DNA of 64,000 nt from Phycisphaeraceae bacterium (lineage in GTDB: Bacteria > Planctomycetota > Phycisphaerae > Phycisphaerales > UBA1924), in NCBI GenBank assembly GCA_020639235.1, contig JACKHC010000001.1:1-64000 (forward strand), given 5' to 3'. A program made the translations under genes and the position numbers. The notes beneath the pieces are model-generated. The model had not been told where the DNA came from and ran no database searches. It saw only the letters and a program-made list of their open reading frames with translations. This document shows, piece by piece, positions 26,063 through 35,725 of the stretch. The stretch's first letter is position 1. Each line of letters opens with the position of its first letter.

Positions 26063-28677
26063 CGAACGGTCTCCGTGTTCTCCACGCGCTGTGGTCTGTT
26101 TGTGTGTTGCTCGCCCATCGCCTCGGCGAAGACGCCCGCGACATCCAGAATGAGCGCGACGCGTCCGTCCCCGAGAATGGCACCGCCCGAGACGCCGCGA
26201 ATCTGACTGATCCCGGACCCGAGCGACTTGATGACGACCTGCTGCTGACCCAGAATCTCGTCGACCATCAGGCAGCAGCGCATATTGCTTGCTTCGAGGA
26301 CGATCAGCAGTGTGTCCTTGAACTCGTTCATCCCTTCGCGGATGCCGAACAGACTGTTGAGCCTGTAGACCGGGAGGAGCGAGCCGCGGACCATCGCCAT
26401 CTCGCCGCGCTGGGCGATCGTCGAGATCTGATCGGGCGTCGGCCGGAATGACTGCTCGATGGCGAGCGTCGGCACGACATAGCGCTGCGAGCCGACGCGG
26501 ACGACCATGCCGTCGATGATCGCCATCGTGAGTGGCAGGCGCATCATGAATGTCGTGCCCTGGCCCTTGGTCGAGCGAATCTCGATCTCGCCGCGCAGCG
26601 ACTCGATGTTCCTCCGAACGACGTCCATGCCGACGCCCCGGCCCGAGATATCGGTGACCTTGTCGGCGGTGGAGAATCCGGGCGCGAAGATGAGGCGGAA
26701 GACCTCGGAGTCGGGGATTTCGCTGAGATCTCGGTCGGGCGTATAGACGCCGCGCTCGATTGCTTTCTTGAGGATCTTCTCGCGGTCGAGCCCCTTGCCG
26801 TCATCTTCGATTTCGATGACGATCGATCCGCCCTTGTGGAACGCGCGGAGCGTGAGGTTGCCGGACTCGGCCTTGCCCGCGGCGACACGATCTGCGGCGG
26901 ACTCGATGCCGTGGTCGCACGCGTTGCGGACCATGTGCACGAGTGGGTCACCGATCACATCGACGACATTGCGGTCGAGCTCGGTGTCCTCGCCCTCCAT
27001 GTAGAAGTTGATGTTCTTGCCGGCCTTGAGCGACACATCACGCACCAGGCGCTGCATCTTCTGGAACGCGCCGCGAATAGTGACCATGCGGAGGGACATC
27101 GCGACTTCCTGGAGATCACGGATGATCTTGCCAACATGCACGAGGTTGCGCTGCGTTTTCTGCTCCGCGATGGACTGCACCGACGGATCCTGCACGATCA
27201 TCTGCTGGGCGATCACGAGCTCGCCGACCATGTCCACGAGACTGTCGAGGCGACCGGTGTTGACCTTGATGGTCTGATCGGGTCGGCGCGCGGATTGTTG
27301 CGCGCGCTGGGGTTCCTGCATCAGATCGCTGTCGGCCTCGGCGTCTTCGGCGATGCTGTCCGGCTGTGCGGCGCCGGGGGACGGCGCCTTGACACCTTGC
27401 GCCGGTTTGGCACCCCGCGCTCCGCCGAGCTGCACTTCTTCGCCCTTGCGAGCCCGCTCGAGCATGTCGATCAGACTCCGCATCGTGCTCCGCATGGGCG
27501 GCGTACCTCCCTCGACCGCGCCGATCAGGGACGCGAGCATGTCCGCCGCACGAAGGATCAGATCGAGATTGGTCGGCGTAAGTGTCACATCGCCCGAGCG
27601 CGCCGCGTCAAGCAGATACTCGGCGCTGTGCGCGGTCTCGACGATGGGCTTGAAATTCATGAAGCCCGCGACGCCTTTGATGGTGTGAAAGGCGCGGAAG
27701 ATCGTGTTAATGAGTTCGAGATCGCCGGGGTTGTTCTCGAGTTCGAGCACGGCGGCCTCTGCGGCGTCGAGGTGTTCGCGCGCTTCGACCAGGAACTCTG
27801 CGACCATGTCGTCATCAGCGGGCTGCTCGATCGTGACCGGTCCATCCTCGTCCGACTCCGGCGCGGGCGGCTCGCTCTTGGCGGGGGTGTTCGCGGCGGG
27901 CTGGGTTTGGGCTTTCGGCCTCGGCGATTGGGGTCTCTCGACCGAGTCGGAGCAGATCGACCGGAACTGCGACAAAAGCGATGCGTTGTCCGGCGGGGTC
28001 GCGCCCCGCGACTCAGTGAGATCGCCGAGATACGAGCGCAACCAGTTCGCAAGGTTGTTGAGAGCGTCGGTGGGGAACTCACCTGCTTGCTTGATGACGC
28101 GGTCGATCGCGGACTCGGCCTCGTTGAAAAGTTCCTGCGCCTCACTGGCTCCGACGATGCCCGCCTCCCCCTTGATCGTATGGATGTGGCGGCGAATCTC
28201 GGGGATGTCCCGGTCGGTCGCGTCATCGGTCCCGAGTCGTGCGACCAGTGATGCGATCGTGTCGACCGCCTCTGTTGATGAGGCGATCCAGGAGTCCAGG
28301 AGCTCGGAATCGGCGGCTTCGTTCGTGTCCGCGCGAGCTGGGTCCGATGCGCCGTCGCGGATAATGCTCGGCAAGGCAAGATCGTCGCACGCGTCGGTTC
28401 CCTGCGACATGGCCTCGGTGCGGAGCTGCAGGTAGTCGAGCGCCTCGTGAATTTGGGCGAGCGCCTGAGCTGTATCCTCGAGTTCTCGGAGCACAATCTG
28501 CTCGACGAGTTCGGCCGTGCGATTGGCGACCGAGATGCAGCGCTCCCCGATGTTCGAATCAGAGTCGGACGCGAACTGGTGCAATCCGTCGCGGAGCGCC
28601 ACCAGACGCTGAACATCGTCGGTGTCGGCCAGCGCCGCGATTTTCGCCAGTTCCTGAATGGTTTGTGCGGTGCTCAC
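26059..28677 (-). CDS. cheA: Chemotaxis histidine kinase CheA with two HPt domains
   Basis: 872 residues from GTG 28677 (GGAG upstream); the open frame runs far beyond without start signals. A helical N-terminus (1-130) precedes HPt 1 with HIHTIKGEAG (about 160) and HPt 2 with FHTIKGVAGF (about 330). These are followed by a dimerisation region, a HATPase domain with VRNACDHGIE (about 580) and DDGKGLD, and a CheW-like regulatory domain (about 735-860). Two phosphorylatable HPt domains rather than one suggest phosphate can flow to more than one receiver; a cheY, cheB and a divergent second cheY are all nearby. First gene of the chemotaxis operon. Confidence 0.93.
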   Translation of the reverse strand: MSTAQTIQELAKIAALADTDDVQRLVALRDGLHQFASDSDSNIGERCISVANRTAELVEQIVLRELEDTAQALAQIHEALDYLQLRTEAMSQGTDACDDLALPSIIRDGASDPARADTNEAADSELLDSWIASSTEAVDTIASLVARLGTDDATDRDIPEIRRHIHTIKGEAGIVGASEAQELFNEAESAIDRVIKQAGEFPTDALNNLANWLRSYLGDLTESRGATPPDNASLLSQFRSICSDSVERPQSPRPKAQTQPAANTPAKSEPPAPESDEDGPVTIEQPADDDMVAEFLVEAREHLDAAEAAVLELENNPGDLELINTIFRAFHTIKGVAGFMNFKPIVETAHSAEYLLDAARSGDVTLTPTNLDLILRAADMLASLIGAVEGGTPPMRSTMRSLIDMLERARKGEEVQLGGARGAKPAQGVKAPSPGAAQPDSIAEDAEADSDLMQEPQRAQQSARRPDQTIKVNTGRLDSLVDMVGELVIAQQMIVQDPSVQSIAEQKTQRNLVHVGKIIRDLQEVAMSLRMVTIRGAFQKMQRLVRDVSLKAGKNINFYMEGEDTELDRNVVDVIGDPLVHMVRNACDHGIESAADRVAAGKAESGNLTLRAFHKGGSIVIEIEDDGKGLDREKILKKAIERGVYTPDRDLSEIPDSEVFRLIFAPGFSTADKVTDISGRGVGMDVVRRNIESLRGEIEIRSTKGQGTTFMMRLPLTMAIIDGMVVRVGSQRYVVPTLAIEQSFRPTPDQISTIAQRGEMAMVRGSLLPVYRLNSLFGIREGMNEFKDTLLIVLEASNMRCCLMVDEILGQQQVVIKSLGSGISQIRGVSGGAILGDGRVALILDVAGVFAEAMGEQHTNRPQRVENTETVR

Positions 28678-28974
28678 GGAGGCGCGCTCCTGCAAACTCT
28701 TTGGCTCCGGGGACGGTGGTCGCGCGAAAATCGCGGACGACCTCTCATCGACCACGGGGGGGCACGCATTGAGGCCGCGTACGAGATTGCGACGAGGATG
28801 ACCTGAATGGGTGGGTGCGCGCTGCGAGCAGTTCTCGACACACCGTGGGCCGTTGGCCCGAAGTTTCGATGATGCGGCCCGATGAAAGTGGTCAACTCGG
28901 GCCCGGCCGGCGCCGATAGGACAAGCTGCGGGACCGCCTCGCATCGGGCGGCCCCCTTCAACCGAGGACCTCAA
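28678..28974. promoter_or_regulatory. Divergent regulatory region between cheA operon and cheX-cheY
   Basis: 297 bp between two divergent chemotaxis transcripts. Promoters for both must lie here. GCCGATAG at 28912-28919 resembles a flagellar-sigma -10, but the matching -35 is not at the right distance. No hairpin or repeat stands out. Confidence 0.4.
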
Positions 28975-29463
28975 ATGCAGCCAAACGACATCAGTCCGTT
29001 CATCAAGGCAACAAAGAGCGTCTTCGATACGATGCTCCGTTTGCCCGTCTCGTTCGGCAAGCCGACGCTCGGTCAATCCAATATCCCGAAGGACTGGCAC
29101 GTGACGGGAATCATCGGGCTTTCGGGTGATCTCGTCGGCGCCGTCGCGGTGATGTTCCCACGCCTCACGGCCAAGGCGTGCGTCGAGGCGCTCGCGGGCA
29201 TGGAGGTCGATTTCGAGTCTGAGATGTTCGCGGACGCGATCGGCGAACTCGCGAACATGATCTCTGGTGCCGCCAAGGCGCAATACGACGGCAAAGATAT
29301 CTCGATCTCATGTCCGTCGGTGATTGTCGGATCTGGCAACACATTCCACTCGCACAGCAACACGCACACTGTCTGCATCCCGTGCGACGCCGATGGCAGC
29401 AGCTTCTGCATCGTCGTGTCGCTCCAGAATGTCGTGGCGAGCGAGTCCAAGGTCGCTGCCTGA
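28975..29463 (+). CDS. Second CheX-like phosphatase
   Basis: 162 residues from ATG 28975 with GAGG upstream. Its CheX signature E-x-x-N is in AIGELANMISGAAK, and the flanking strands fit the CheX fold. It is clearly distinct from the operon copy at 21155. The gene is followed 24 bp later by its own cheY, so it is a second phosphatase-regulator pair facing away from the main operon. Confidence 0.8.
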   Translation: MQPNDISPFIKATKSVFDTMLRLPVSFGKPTLGQSNIPKDWHVTGIIGLSGDLVGAVAVMFPRLTAKACVEALAGMEVDFESEMFADAIGELANMISGAAKAQYDGKDISISCPSVIVGSGNTFHSHSNTHTVCIPCDADGSSFCIVVSLQNVVASESKVAA

Positions 29464-29487
29464 CGCCCTCAAGGGGAGACACGAACC

Positions 29488-29859
29488 ATGAAAGTTCTGA
29501 TCGTCGACGACTCCAAGACCATGCGTTCCATCGTCAAGAACTGCCTCGGGGGTATCGGGTATTCCGATGTCGAGGAGGCATGCGACGGCCAGGACGCGCT
29601 TGAAAAGGTCGCCCAGTGCAAACCGGGACTGATCCTGCTCGACTGGAACATGCCGAACATGAACGGCATCGACTTCCTGAAGGCGTACCGCGCCAAGGGC
29701 GGCAAGGCCCCCGTGGTCATGGTGACGACCGAGTCGGAGAAGGCACGTGTGATCGATGCGATCCGGGCGGGCGCCAACGACTTTGTGGTCAAGCCCTTCA
29801 CACCCGATGTGCTGGCCAAGCACGTGAACCGTACGATCGAGAAAGCTCAGGCCGCCTGA
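29488..29859 (+). CDS. CheY-like response regulator (second copy)
   Basis: 123 residues, single receiver domain opening MKVLIVDDSKTMR, with phosphoacceptor in LLDWNMPNMNG, Thr switch in MVTTES and Lys in VVKPFTP. These features are very close to classical CheY proteins. Paired with the CheX gene just upstream, probably on one mRNA with ribosome site AGGGGAG. Confidence 0.93.
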   Translation: MKVLIVDDSKTMRSIVKNCLGGIGYSDVEEACDGQDALEKVAQCKPGLILLDWNMPNMNGIDFLKAYRAKGGKAPVVMVTTESEKARVIDAIRAGANDFVVKPFTPDVLAKHVNRTIEKAQAA

Positions 29860-30108
29860 GACCGAATGGTTCTCGGCCCGACCTGTATGAAACAAGGCAC
29901 GGGCGCGGAAAGGTGCCGGGCTCTCGGTGCCATGATCGACCCCGGCGGGTCGCGCCCCGTGCTGCAAACACGCGGCGCTCGTGCGCTTGTGGTCTTATCG
30001 TTGTTCGGGCGATGTCGGTGAATCGAGCGGGCCACTCGAATAGGTCGTCGGTCGACTGGCCTGAGGGGCTCGCCTGACGGAACCAACGAATTGAGCGATA
30101 GTGTGGGC

Positions 30109-30684
30109 ATGGACTGGAGCGAGTCGGATCCGGGCGAGTTGCTCTCTGGCTGCCTGTCGGGCGATCAGCGCGCGTGGGGTGCGCTGGTGGACCGCTTCGC
30201 TGGGGTGGTGCTGTCGGTGGCGCGGGCTCAGGGGCTATCGGCGGAGCAGCGGGACGACGTGGTCCAGATCGTGTTCGCGATTCTCTTTCGGCGGCTGGAG
30301 TCGATCGAGGACCCGGAGTCGCTCCCCAAGTGGTTGATGGTGACCACCAGGCGTGAGTGCTGGAGGCAGATCCGATCGGCCCGCAGACACACGGACCTCA
30401 AGAAAGAGGTCGGTGAGATTACGGCATCGGCGTCCTCCAACCCGGGCGAGGGCGCGGGCGAGTCGCTCGAGATGCTGGAGGAACAATCGCTCCTTCGCGC
30501 CGGATTGACGATGATCGGCGAGAAGTGCCGGCGACTGCTGTTGGCGCTATTCGGGGATGGCGGGGACTCGTCGTACGAGAGAGTCTCAGAGCAGGTCGGG
30601 ATCCCCGTGGGGAGTATCGGACCGACTCGCGCTCGGTGCCTCAAGCGGCTCTTGGAGCGGATCGAGGGTCTCCGGGAGTCTTAG
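30109..30684 (+). CDS. ECF-type RNA polymerase sigma factor
   Basis: 191 residues from ATG 30109; a TTG at 30091 is an alternative, and neither has a good ribosome site. The region 2 segment includes DDVVQIVFAILFRRLESIEDPESLPKWLMVTT-type sequence (residues about 40-80, shortened here to the motif DDVVQ and W-L). Region 4 has RRLLLALFGDG and an HTH ending in GSIGPTRARCLKRL. Such sigma factors in planctomycetes often stand beside the module they control. Here the next three genes encode an unknown protein, a CHAT protease and a subtilase. No anti-sigma factor with a membrane helix is apparent; the 206-residue neighbour could serve, but shows no such helix. Confidence 0.88.
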   Translation: MDWSESDPGELLSGCLSGDQRAWGALVDRFAGVVLSVARAQGLSAEQRDDVVQIVFAILFRRLESIEDPESLPKWLMVTTRRECWRQIRSARRHTDLKKEVGEITASASSNPGEGAGESLEMLEEQSLLRAGLTMIGEKCRRLLLALFGDGGDSSYERVSEQVGIPVGSIGPTRARCLKRLLERIEGLRES

Positions 30685-30804
30685 GGGACGATTCGGGCCA
30701 TCAGGGCGGGTTTTGCTCGAATGTGGGGCTTGGAGGTATCAGAGTTGGGGAAGACGGCTCCTCCTTCGAGTAGGGGCCGATTGCGGCCCGTCTGGAGACC
30801 CAGC

Positions 30805-31425
30805 ATGGACGGTTGGAACAGAGACATGACGGATCGCGAGTTCGGGCGGGTGGTCGATCTCGTGTGCGGGCGGCTCTCTCAGGACGAGTCGGCGGCCATT
30901 CGGCGATTGGCAATCAGTGACGCTGACCTCCGCAACCTGATCGAGCGGGTCGCGCATGTGATCTCCGGGATGGGTTCGCTCGGGAGCGAGGCGGTCGAGC
31001 CGGGGTTGGTCGCTCGTGTGAAGCTGATCTACGACGCGACATTGCTTGTGCCCTCTTCCGTCGATACGGACTGGGACCTGATCGTCGCGACGCTCGTCGA
31101 AGACACCCGTGAGCGCGAGACGCTTGCCGGATTCCGCGGCGTCGCCGCTTCGTATCAGTTGACTTTCGACGCCGACGGCGTCGAGGTGCATCTGCAGATT
31201 CTGCCCGACGCCGGGGATAACTCAATCGTGGCGGTCATGGGACAGATCGAGGGCGACGGCGCGGAACGAGTTGAGGTGCTGTCGATGGTCGGCGGCGATG
31301 TGGTCGCCGGCGGCTCCTGCGACGAGCACGGCTACTTCACCCTCCAGATCGGCGTGGGGACATACGACCTGGTAATCGTGGCAGGCGGGCGGCGTATCAT
31401 CATCAGGGCTGTCGAGATGGGGTGA
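30805..31425 (+). CDS. Unrecognised protein between sigma factor and CHAT protease
   Basis: 206 residues from ATG 30805, chosen for GGAG 7 bp upstream. The N-terminal half is helical and acidic (MTDREFGRVVDLVCGRLSQ). The C-terminal half (about 120-206) is predicted beta-rich, ending in G.YDLVIVAGGRRIIIRAVEMG, reminiscent of small carboxypeptidase-regulatory-like or anti-sigma C-terminal beta domains. No signal peptide or membrane helix. Its stop overlaps the CHAT start (TGATG), so it is made together with the CHAT protein. It may be the switch between sigma factor and protease; I do not recognise the family. Confidence 0.65.
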   Translation: MDGWNRDMTDREFGRVVDLVCGRLSQDESAAIRRLAISDADLRNLIERVAHVISGMGSLGSEAVEPGLVARVKLIYDATLLVPSSVDTDWDLIVATLVEDTRERETLAGFRGVAASYQLTFDADGVEVHLQILPDAGDNSIVAVMGQIEGDGAERVEVLSMVGGDVVAGGSCDEHGYFTLQIGVGTYDLVIVAGGRRIIIRAVEMG

Positions 31426-34283
31426 TGAGCACAGGGACCGAACCACACGCGAGTCTGCTTGATCTGGACTGGGATCGCCTGCCCGAGTTCGTGCGGTTGC
31501 TGCGCGAGTCGGATGATGTCGCCTCGACACTTCGCGTCTGGGTGGCGCAGCTGCACGAGTTAACACTCAAAGACATTAATGACGCGATGGAGCGATCGGA
31601 GATGCTGGTGGAAGTCGCCGATCGCGCGGCCCCCCCTGCCTCCCGAGTTGCGGCGCGGTGCGCGCGCTCGCACGCGCTGGCGATGGCCAACCGATTCGAC
31701 GACGCTCTTGGTCTGCTCGATCAGGCGATGGACATTGCTCATGCGCACAAGGATGCGCACGCTCGAGCACATGTGGACCACAACGCGGTGCAGCCGCTCG
31801 CTCGATTGGGGCGGTTGTCTGAAGCGATCGAGCGCGCGGAGCGGGCGGTCGCGGGGTTTGAACGGGCGGGGGATGCGTTATCGACAGCCAAGGCACACTC
31901 GAATCTGGCGGTGATTCACCGGATGCGCGACGATCCGCGGCGCGCGCTGCACCACTTTGACCGGGCGATTCCCGCGATGGCCGGGATGGCGGGAATCGCG
32001 GCGCAACTGGAGAGCAATCGGGCCGAGGCGCTGCTCGATCTCGCCGAGTTCGTCCGCGCGGAGGAGTCGTTCACACGCGCGATGTCGGCCTTCCACGACG
32101 CGGGCGCGCTCCACGCGGCGGCGGTCGTGGAAGGGAACCTGGCCGACCTCCTCGGGCGTCAGGGGCGACTCGACGCCGCCCTCCGCCACTTCGAGCACGC
32201 GCGCGGACGATTCGAGGGCAGCGGCGCACCTGGAGACGCGGCGCGGCTCGAGGCCGAACGAGCCGAAGTTCTCGCGACGATCGGGCTGTCGTCGGAAGCG
32301 CGAGATGCGTGGCGTGAGGTGATCCCGGCGCTCGAGCGTGCGGGCCTGGTGCGCGAAGCGGCGCGGGCCCGAATCGGGTTGGCGTCACGATTGTTGCGGG
32401 ATGGTCGCCTCGAAGAGGCCGAGTCTGTGGCGCGTCGCGGCGCAGAACAATGCACTATCGTCGGAGCGGAGTTGATCCTGGCGCGGGCGAACCGAGTGCT
32501 GGCGGGGGTCGCGACACGCAAGGGGCGCCTCGAGGACGCGCGGAGCATGTTGCGGGACGCGATCGAGGCGCTTGGTGATGCACCCGCGGAGCAGGCGGCA
32601 ACCATCGCCGATTCTGCGGCTCTGGCGCTGGAGTCCGGCGAACTCGGGGAATGTCTCGAACTAATCGAGCGTGGGTGCGGGGTCGCGGACCGCCTCGGGC
32701 TGCCGGTCCTGCGGGCGAACTTCCTGCATCTGCGCGGGCGATTGCACGACAAATCAGGAAACCGGGACGAGGCCCGCCGGGCATACGGACGAGCGATCGA
32801 TCAGATCGAGCGGATGCGCGGCGTGTTCACGGGCGAGCACTCGAGGGCGGCCTGGCTTGGGGATCATGCGGGCGTGTACCTGGATCTGGTGCGGCTCGAA
32901 CTGGATCAAGACTCGGCGGATGCCGCGGATCGCGCGTTCAACACGATCGAACGATCACGATCGCGTGCGCTGCTCGATATGGTGCACGGCGGCGTCGAAC
33001 TGACCGAGCACATCGCCCACGCCGCCGAGAGCGATCAGGAGTCGGAATACCTGAAGCGTCTGGCCGCCAAGCGTTCGGAACTGAACGCGTTCTTCTCATG
33101 GATCGAGTCGGACTCGGCGCGCGGTCGCCACGCGCGAGAGGCGGCGGGTGACCGGCTCGCAACGCTCGAGCGCGAGATCGCGTCACTTGAGGGTCGGCTC
33201 GCGGCGACGCGCCGATTCACTGAGGTGTTTGGCGACCCGGTGACGGCGGACCGTCTCCGGAGCCGCCTGGCGCCCGGCACAGCGCTGATCGCTTACTTCG
33301 AGCTCGACGGATGGATCAGCGCATTCATTACAACATCGGAGCGGACCCTTGTGAATCGCCGATTGTGCGAGTCGGCGCGAGTAGCGCAATCGCTGCTCAG
33401 ACTGGGCTTTCAGATCGATCGGGCGATCTCGCTCGCCGCAGCGGGAAAGGACGCGTGCGAGCCTCGCCATGTCGGGCATACTGACCGCGAGTTGTCCGCG
33501 CTTGCGGGGATGCTCGTTGAGCCGCTCAGGAAGGAACTGCTCGATTGCAAGCGCCTGGTATTCGTGGCTTCGGACTCGATGCAGGGCGTGCCATTCGCAG
33601 CATTGCGCCCCGCGTCGGGGTATCTCATCGAGTCGCATGATGTTTCGGTCAGCCCGAGCGCGAGTCTGTACGAGGCGATTGTTTCGGACGGGACTTCGGC
33701 GGCCTCGCGAGAAGCGCTGGTGCTCGGAGTGAGCGATGAGATTGCGCCGCGCATCGCGGAGGAGGCGGCGCGGGTCGGTTCGGTAATCGATGGCGCGACG
33801 GTCGCTGTGGAGGACGCGGCGACCAGCGAGCTGCTGTCCTCGCGCGCATTGCGGAGCGGGATCATCCACCTGTGTTGCCACGGCGTGTTCCCCCCCGGTC
33901 AGCCGATGCAGGCGCGGATTCGTCTGGCGGATGGGTGGTTCAGCGCGCGGGACGCGTACGCGCTGCGCCTGAGCGGATCCGCGGTTGTGCTGAGTTGCTG
34001 CGAAGGTGGTCGGGGTGCGGTCGGGTCCGGAGGAGAGGTTCTCGGGCTCGCGCGCGCGTTTCTGGCCGCCGGCGCTCGGTCCATTGTGGCGGGCCAGTGG
34101 ATGGCCCACGACGAGGCGACACTGGCGCTGTTTGAGGCGTTCTACGCGAAAGCGATGGACACACGGACGAAATCCGGAAACTTCTCGGCTGCGGCTTGCC
34201 TCTCATGGGCCCAGCGTTCAATCCTTAACAGGTGGCCCCACCCCGCTTTCTGGGCGAACTTCTTCTGCGTAGGTGCATCATGA
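31425..34283 (+). CDS. TPR-CHAT protein (caspase-like cysteine protease)
   Basis: 952 residues. The first about 480 residues are TPR-like helical repeats rich in Ala, Arg and Glu. A coiled-coil linker follows (about 530-600). The C-terminal CHAT domain (about 620-950) has the catalytic His819 in CCHGVF and Cys859 in LSCCEGG, with the late GARSIVAGQW and FY segments of the fold. CHAT proteins are caspase relatives; some are activated by partner proteins to cleave targets in defence or programmed death. No signal peptide, so cytoplasmic. The ATG overlaps the upstream stop, and the stop overlaps the subtilase start (ATGA), so three genes are tightly coupled. Confidence 0.88.
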   Translation: MSTGTEPHASLLDLDWDRLPEFVRLLRESDDVASTLRVWVAQLHELTLKDINDAMERSEMLVEVADRAAPPASRVAARCARSHALAMANRFDDALGLLDQAMDIAHAHKDAHARAHVDHNAVQPLARLGRLSEAIERAERAVAGFERAGDALSTAKAHSNLAVIHRMRDDPRRALHHFDRAIPAMAGMAGIAAQLESNRAEALLDLAEFVRAEESFTRAMSAFHDAGALHAAAVVEGNLADLLGRQGRLDAALRHFEHARGRFEGSGAPGDAARLEAERAEVLATIGLSSEARDAWREVIPALERAGLVREAARARIGLASRLLRDGRLEEAESVARRGAEQCTIVGAELILARANRVLAGVATRKGRLEDARSMLRDAIEALGDAPAEQAATIADSAALALESGELGECLELIERGCGVADRLGLPVLRANFLHLRGRLHDKSGNRDEARRAYGRAIDQIERMRGVFTGEHSRAAWLGDHAGVYLDLVRLELDQDSADAADRAFNTIERSRSRALLDMVHGGVELTEHIAHAAESDQESEYLKRLAAKRSELNAFFSWIESDSARGRHAREAAGDRLATLEREIASLEGRLAATRRFTEVFGDPVTADRLRSRLAPGTALIAYFELDGWISAFITTSERTLVNRRLCESARVAQSLLRLGFQIDRAISLAAAGKDACEPRHVGHTDRELSALAGMLVEPLRKELLDCKRLVFVASDSMQGVPFAALRPASGYLIESHDVSVSPSASLYEAIVSDGTSAASREALVLGVSDEIAPRIAEEAARVGSVIDGATVAVEDAATSELLSSRALRSGIIHLCCHGVFPPGQPMQARIRLADGWFSARDAYALRLSGSAVVLSCCEGGRGAVGSGGEVLGLARAFLAAGARSIVAGQWMAHDEATLALFEAFYAKAMDTRTKSGNFSAAACLSWAQRSILNRWPHPAFWANFFCVGAS

Positions 34284-35677
34284 CACGACGGACACTGGCG
34301 GCTCAGATCATTCTCGTACTCGGCTCGACGCTGGGGCTTCACTCGCCGGTGTGCGCTCAGGATCAGGAGATCACCGGGCACGCGATTCTGCGGCTCGAGA
34401 ACGGGTTTACGATCGAGGAAGTCGTCGCAACCTATGGCGCCGAAGTGCTCGATGTCCTGGATGGGGGAAGCCGACCGCATTACCTGATTCAGTTGCCGGC
34501 GGCGCTCCCCGATGTGCAGTTCCTCATGCAAGCGTCGGAGGATGCGCGTATCAAGGACGCGGAGATTGATGTGACAGCGGCGGTGCCCGATCCCGGGACG
34601 CAGAGCTTCTTTATCCCGTCGGCGTCGATCCGATTCACGAACCAGCCGTCGCGAGGGCGCGCAGAGCTGAACTACGGTGCGGGCGCTAGCGCTGTCAGTG
34701 GCGCGCTCCCCGGGACACTCGTGGCGGTGATCGATACTGGTATCGACACGACGCACCCGCTGCTCGCGGGTCGCATCGCCCCGAACGGTGTAAGTCTGCT
34801 CTTCGGGGATCCGTCGATCGAGGACGCGGGCGACGGTGCCGACAATGACAATGACGGGGATGTTGATGAACTCGTTGGTCACGGGACGATGGTGGCGTCG
34901 GCGGTGCTGTACGCCGATCCGGACGCGGTCATCCTCCCGATTCGGGCGGTCGACAGCGACGGGCGTTCGACGGCATTCCGCGTGGCTAAAGGAATCAATG
35001 AAGCGGTGCTTCGTGGGGCCAAGGTCATTAATGTGTCGCTCGGATCGACAATTTCGACCGGCGTGATCGATAGCGCGATCGAGGACGCGACGGCGGCGGG
35101 CGTCGTCGTGATCGCTTCGGTGGGCAATGACGGCGCCAATCTCGAACGATTCCCGGCGGCGAGCGTCGGCGCGATCGCCGTCGCCGGAACGGGAGCGAAC
35201 GATGTGCACGCACCCTTCACCACCTTTGGGTCGTACGTGACTATTTCGGCTCCGGCGGTGGGGTTCGTGGGCGCGTTCCCGGGCGGTTTGTGGGCGGAAT
35301 CGAGTGGAACGAGTTTCGCATCGCCGCTGGTGGCTGGCGTGGCATCGCGCATCCTGAGCGCGAACCCGGCGCTCCTGCCCGACCAGGTTCGATTGGTGAT
35401 CACGACGAGCGCCGATCCCATCGATCCGAGCAATCCGGGCTTCGAGGGATTGCTGGGGGCCGGACGCGTGAACGCGAGAGCGGCGCTGTCGCAGGTGGGG
35501 ATCCTGCCTCCTTACCTGGAGGGTGACTTGGATCTGGACAACCGGATCGACGTGAACGACCTCAACCGCGTGCTGTCGGTGTGGCACAGCGCGGACCCGA
35601 TCGGGGATGCGGATTATTCCGGATTCGTGGATATCGATGACCTCAATGAGATCCTCTCGATGTGGGGGCTACCCTAA
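34280..35677 (+). CDS. Exported subtilisin-like (S8) protease with dockerin-like tail
   Basis: 465 residues. A signal peptide (about 1-26, cut near VCAQ) is followed by a propeptide-like region (about 27-115). The S8 domain has Asp in VAVIDTGID, His in GHGTMVAS and Ser in GTSFASPL, with the oxyanion Asn in SVGNDG. An Asp-rich DGADNDNDGDVDE insert near the His looks calcium-binding. The C-terminal two repeats (about 415-465) are of dockerin type (DVNDLNRVL, DIDDLNEIL), but lack the Cys caps seen in the three sister proteins. The start overlaps the CHAT stop as ATGA: a cytoplasmic protease and an exported protease from one coupled message is an unusual pairing. Confidence 0.9.
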   Translation: MTRRTLAAQIILVLGSTLGLHSPVCAQDQEITGHAILRLENGFTIEEVVATYGAEVLDVLDGGSRPHYLIQLPAALPDVQFLMQASEDARIKDAEIDVTAAVPDPGTQSFFIPSASIRFTNQPSRGRAELNYGAGASAVSGALPGTLVAVIDTGIDTTHPLLAGRIAPNGVSLLFGDPSIEDAGDGADNDNDGDVDELVGHGTMVASAVLYADPDAVILPIRAVDSDGRSTAFRVAKGINEAVLRGAKVINVSLGSTISTGVIDSAIEDATAAGVVVIASVGNDGANLERFPAASVGAIAVAGTGANDVHAPFTTFGSYVTISAPAVGFVGAFPGGLWAESSGTSFASPLVAGVASRILSANPALLPDQVRLVITTSADPIDPSNPGFEGLLGAGRVNARAALSQVGILPPYLEGDLDLDNRIDVNDLNRVLSVWHSADPIGDADYSGFVDIDDLNEILSMWGLP

Positions 35678-35725
35678 CAGGCATCGATCTCGGGAAACTC
35701 TCAGAATCTGATCTGGATGTGTATC

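Noticed and set aside
28912..28919. Flagellar-sigma -10 (GCCGATAG) before cheX
   Set aside because: No TAAA-type -35 at the needed 15-bp spacing; the best AAAG is 24 bp away.
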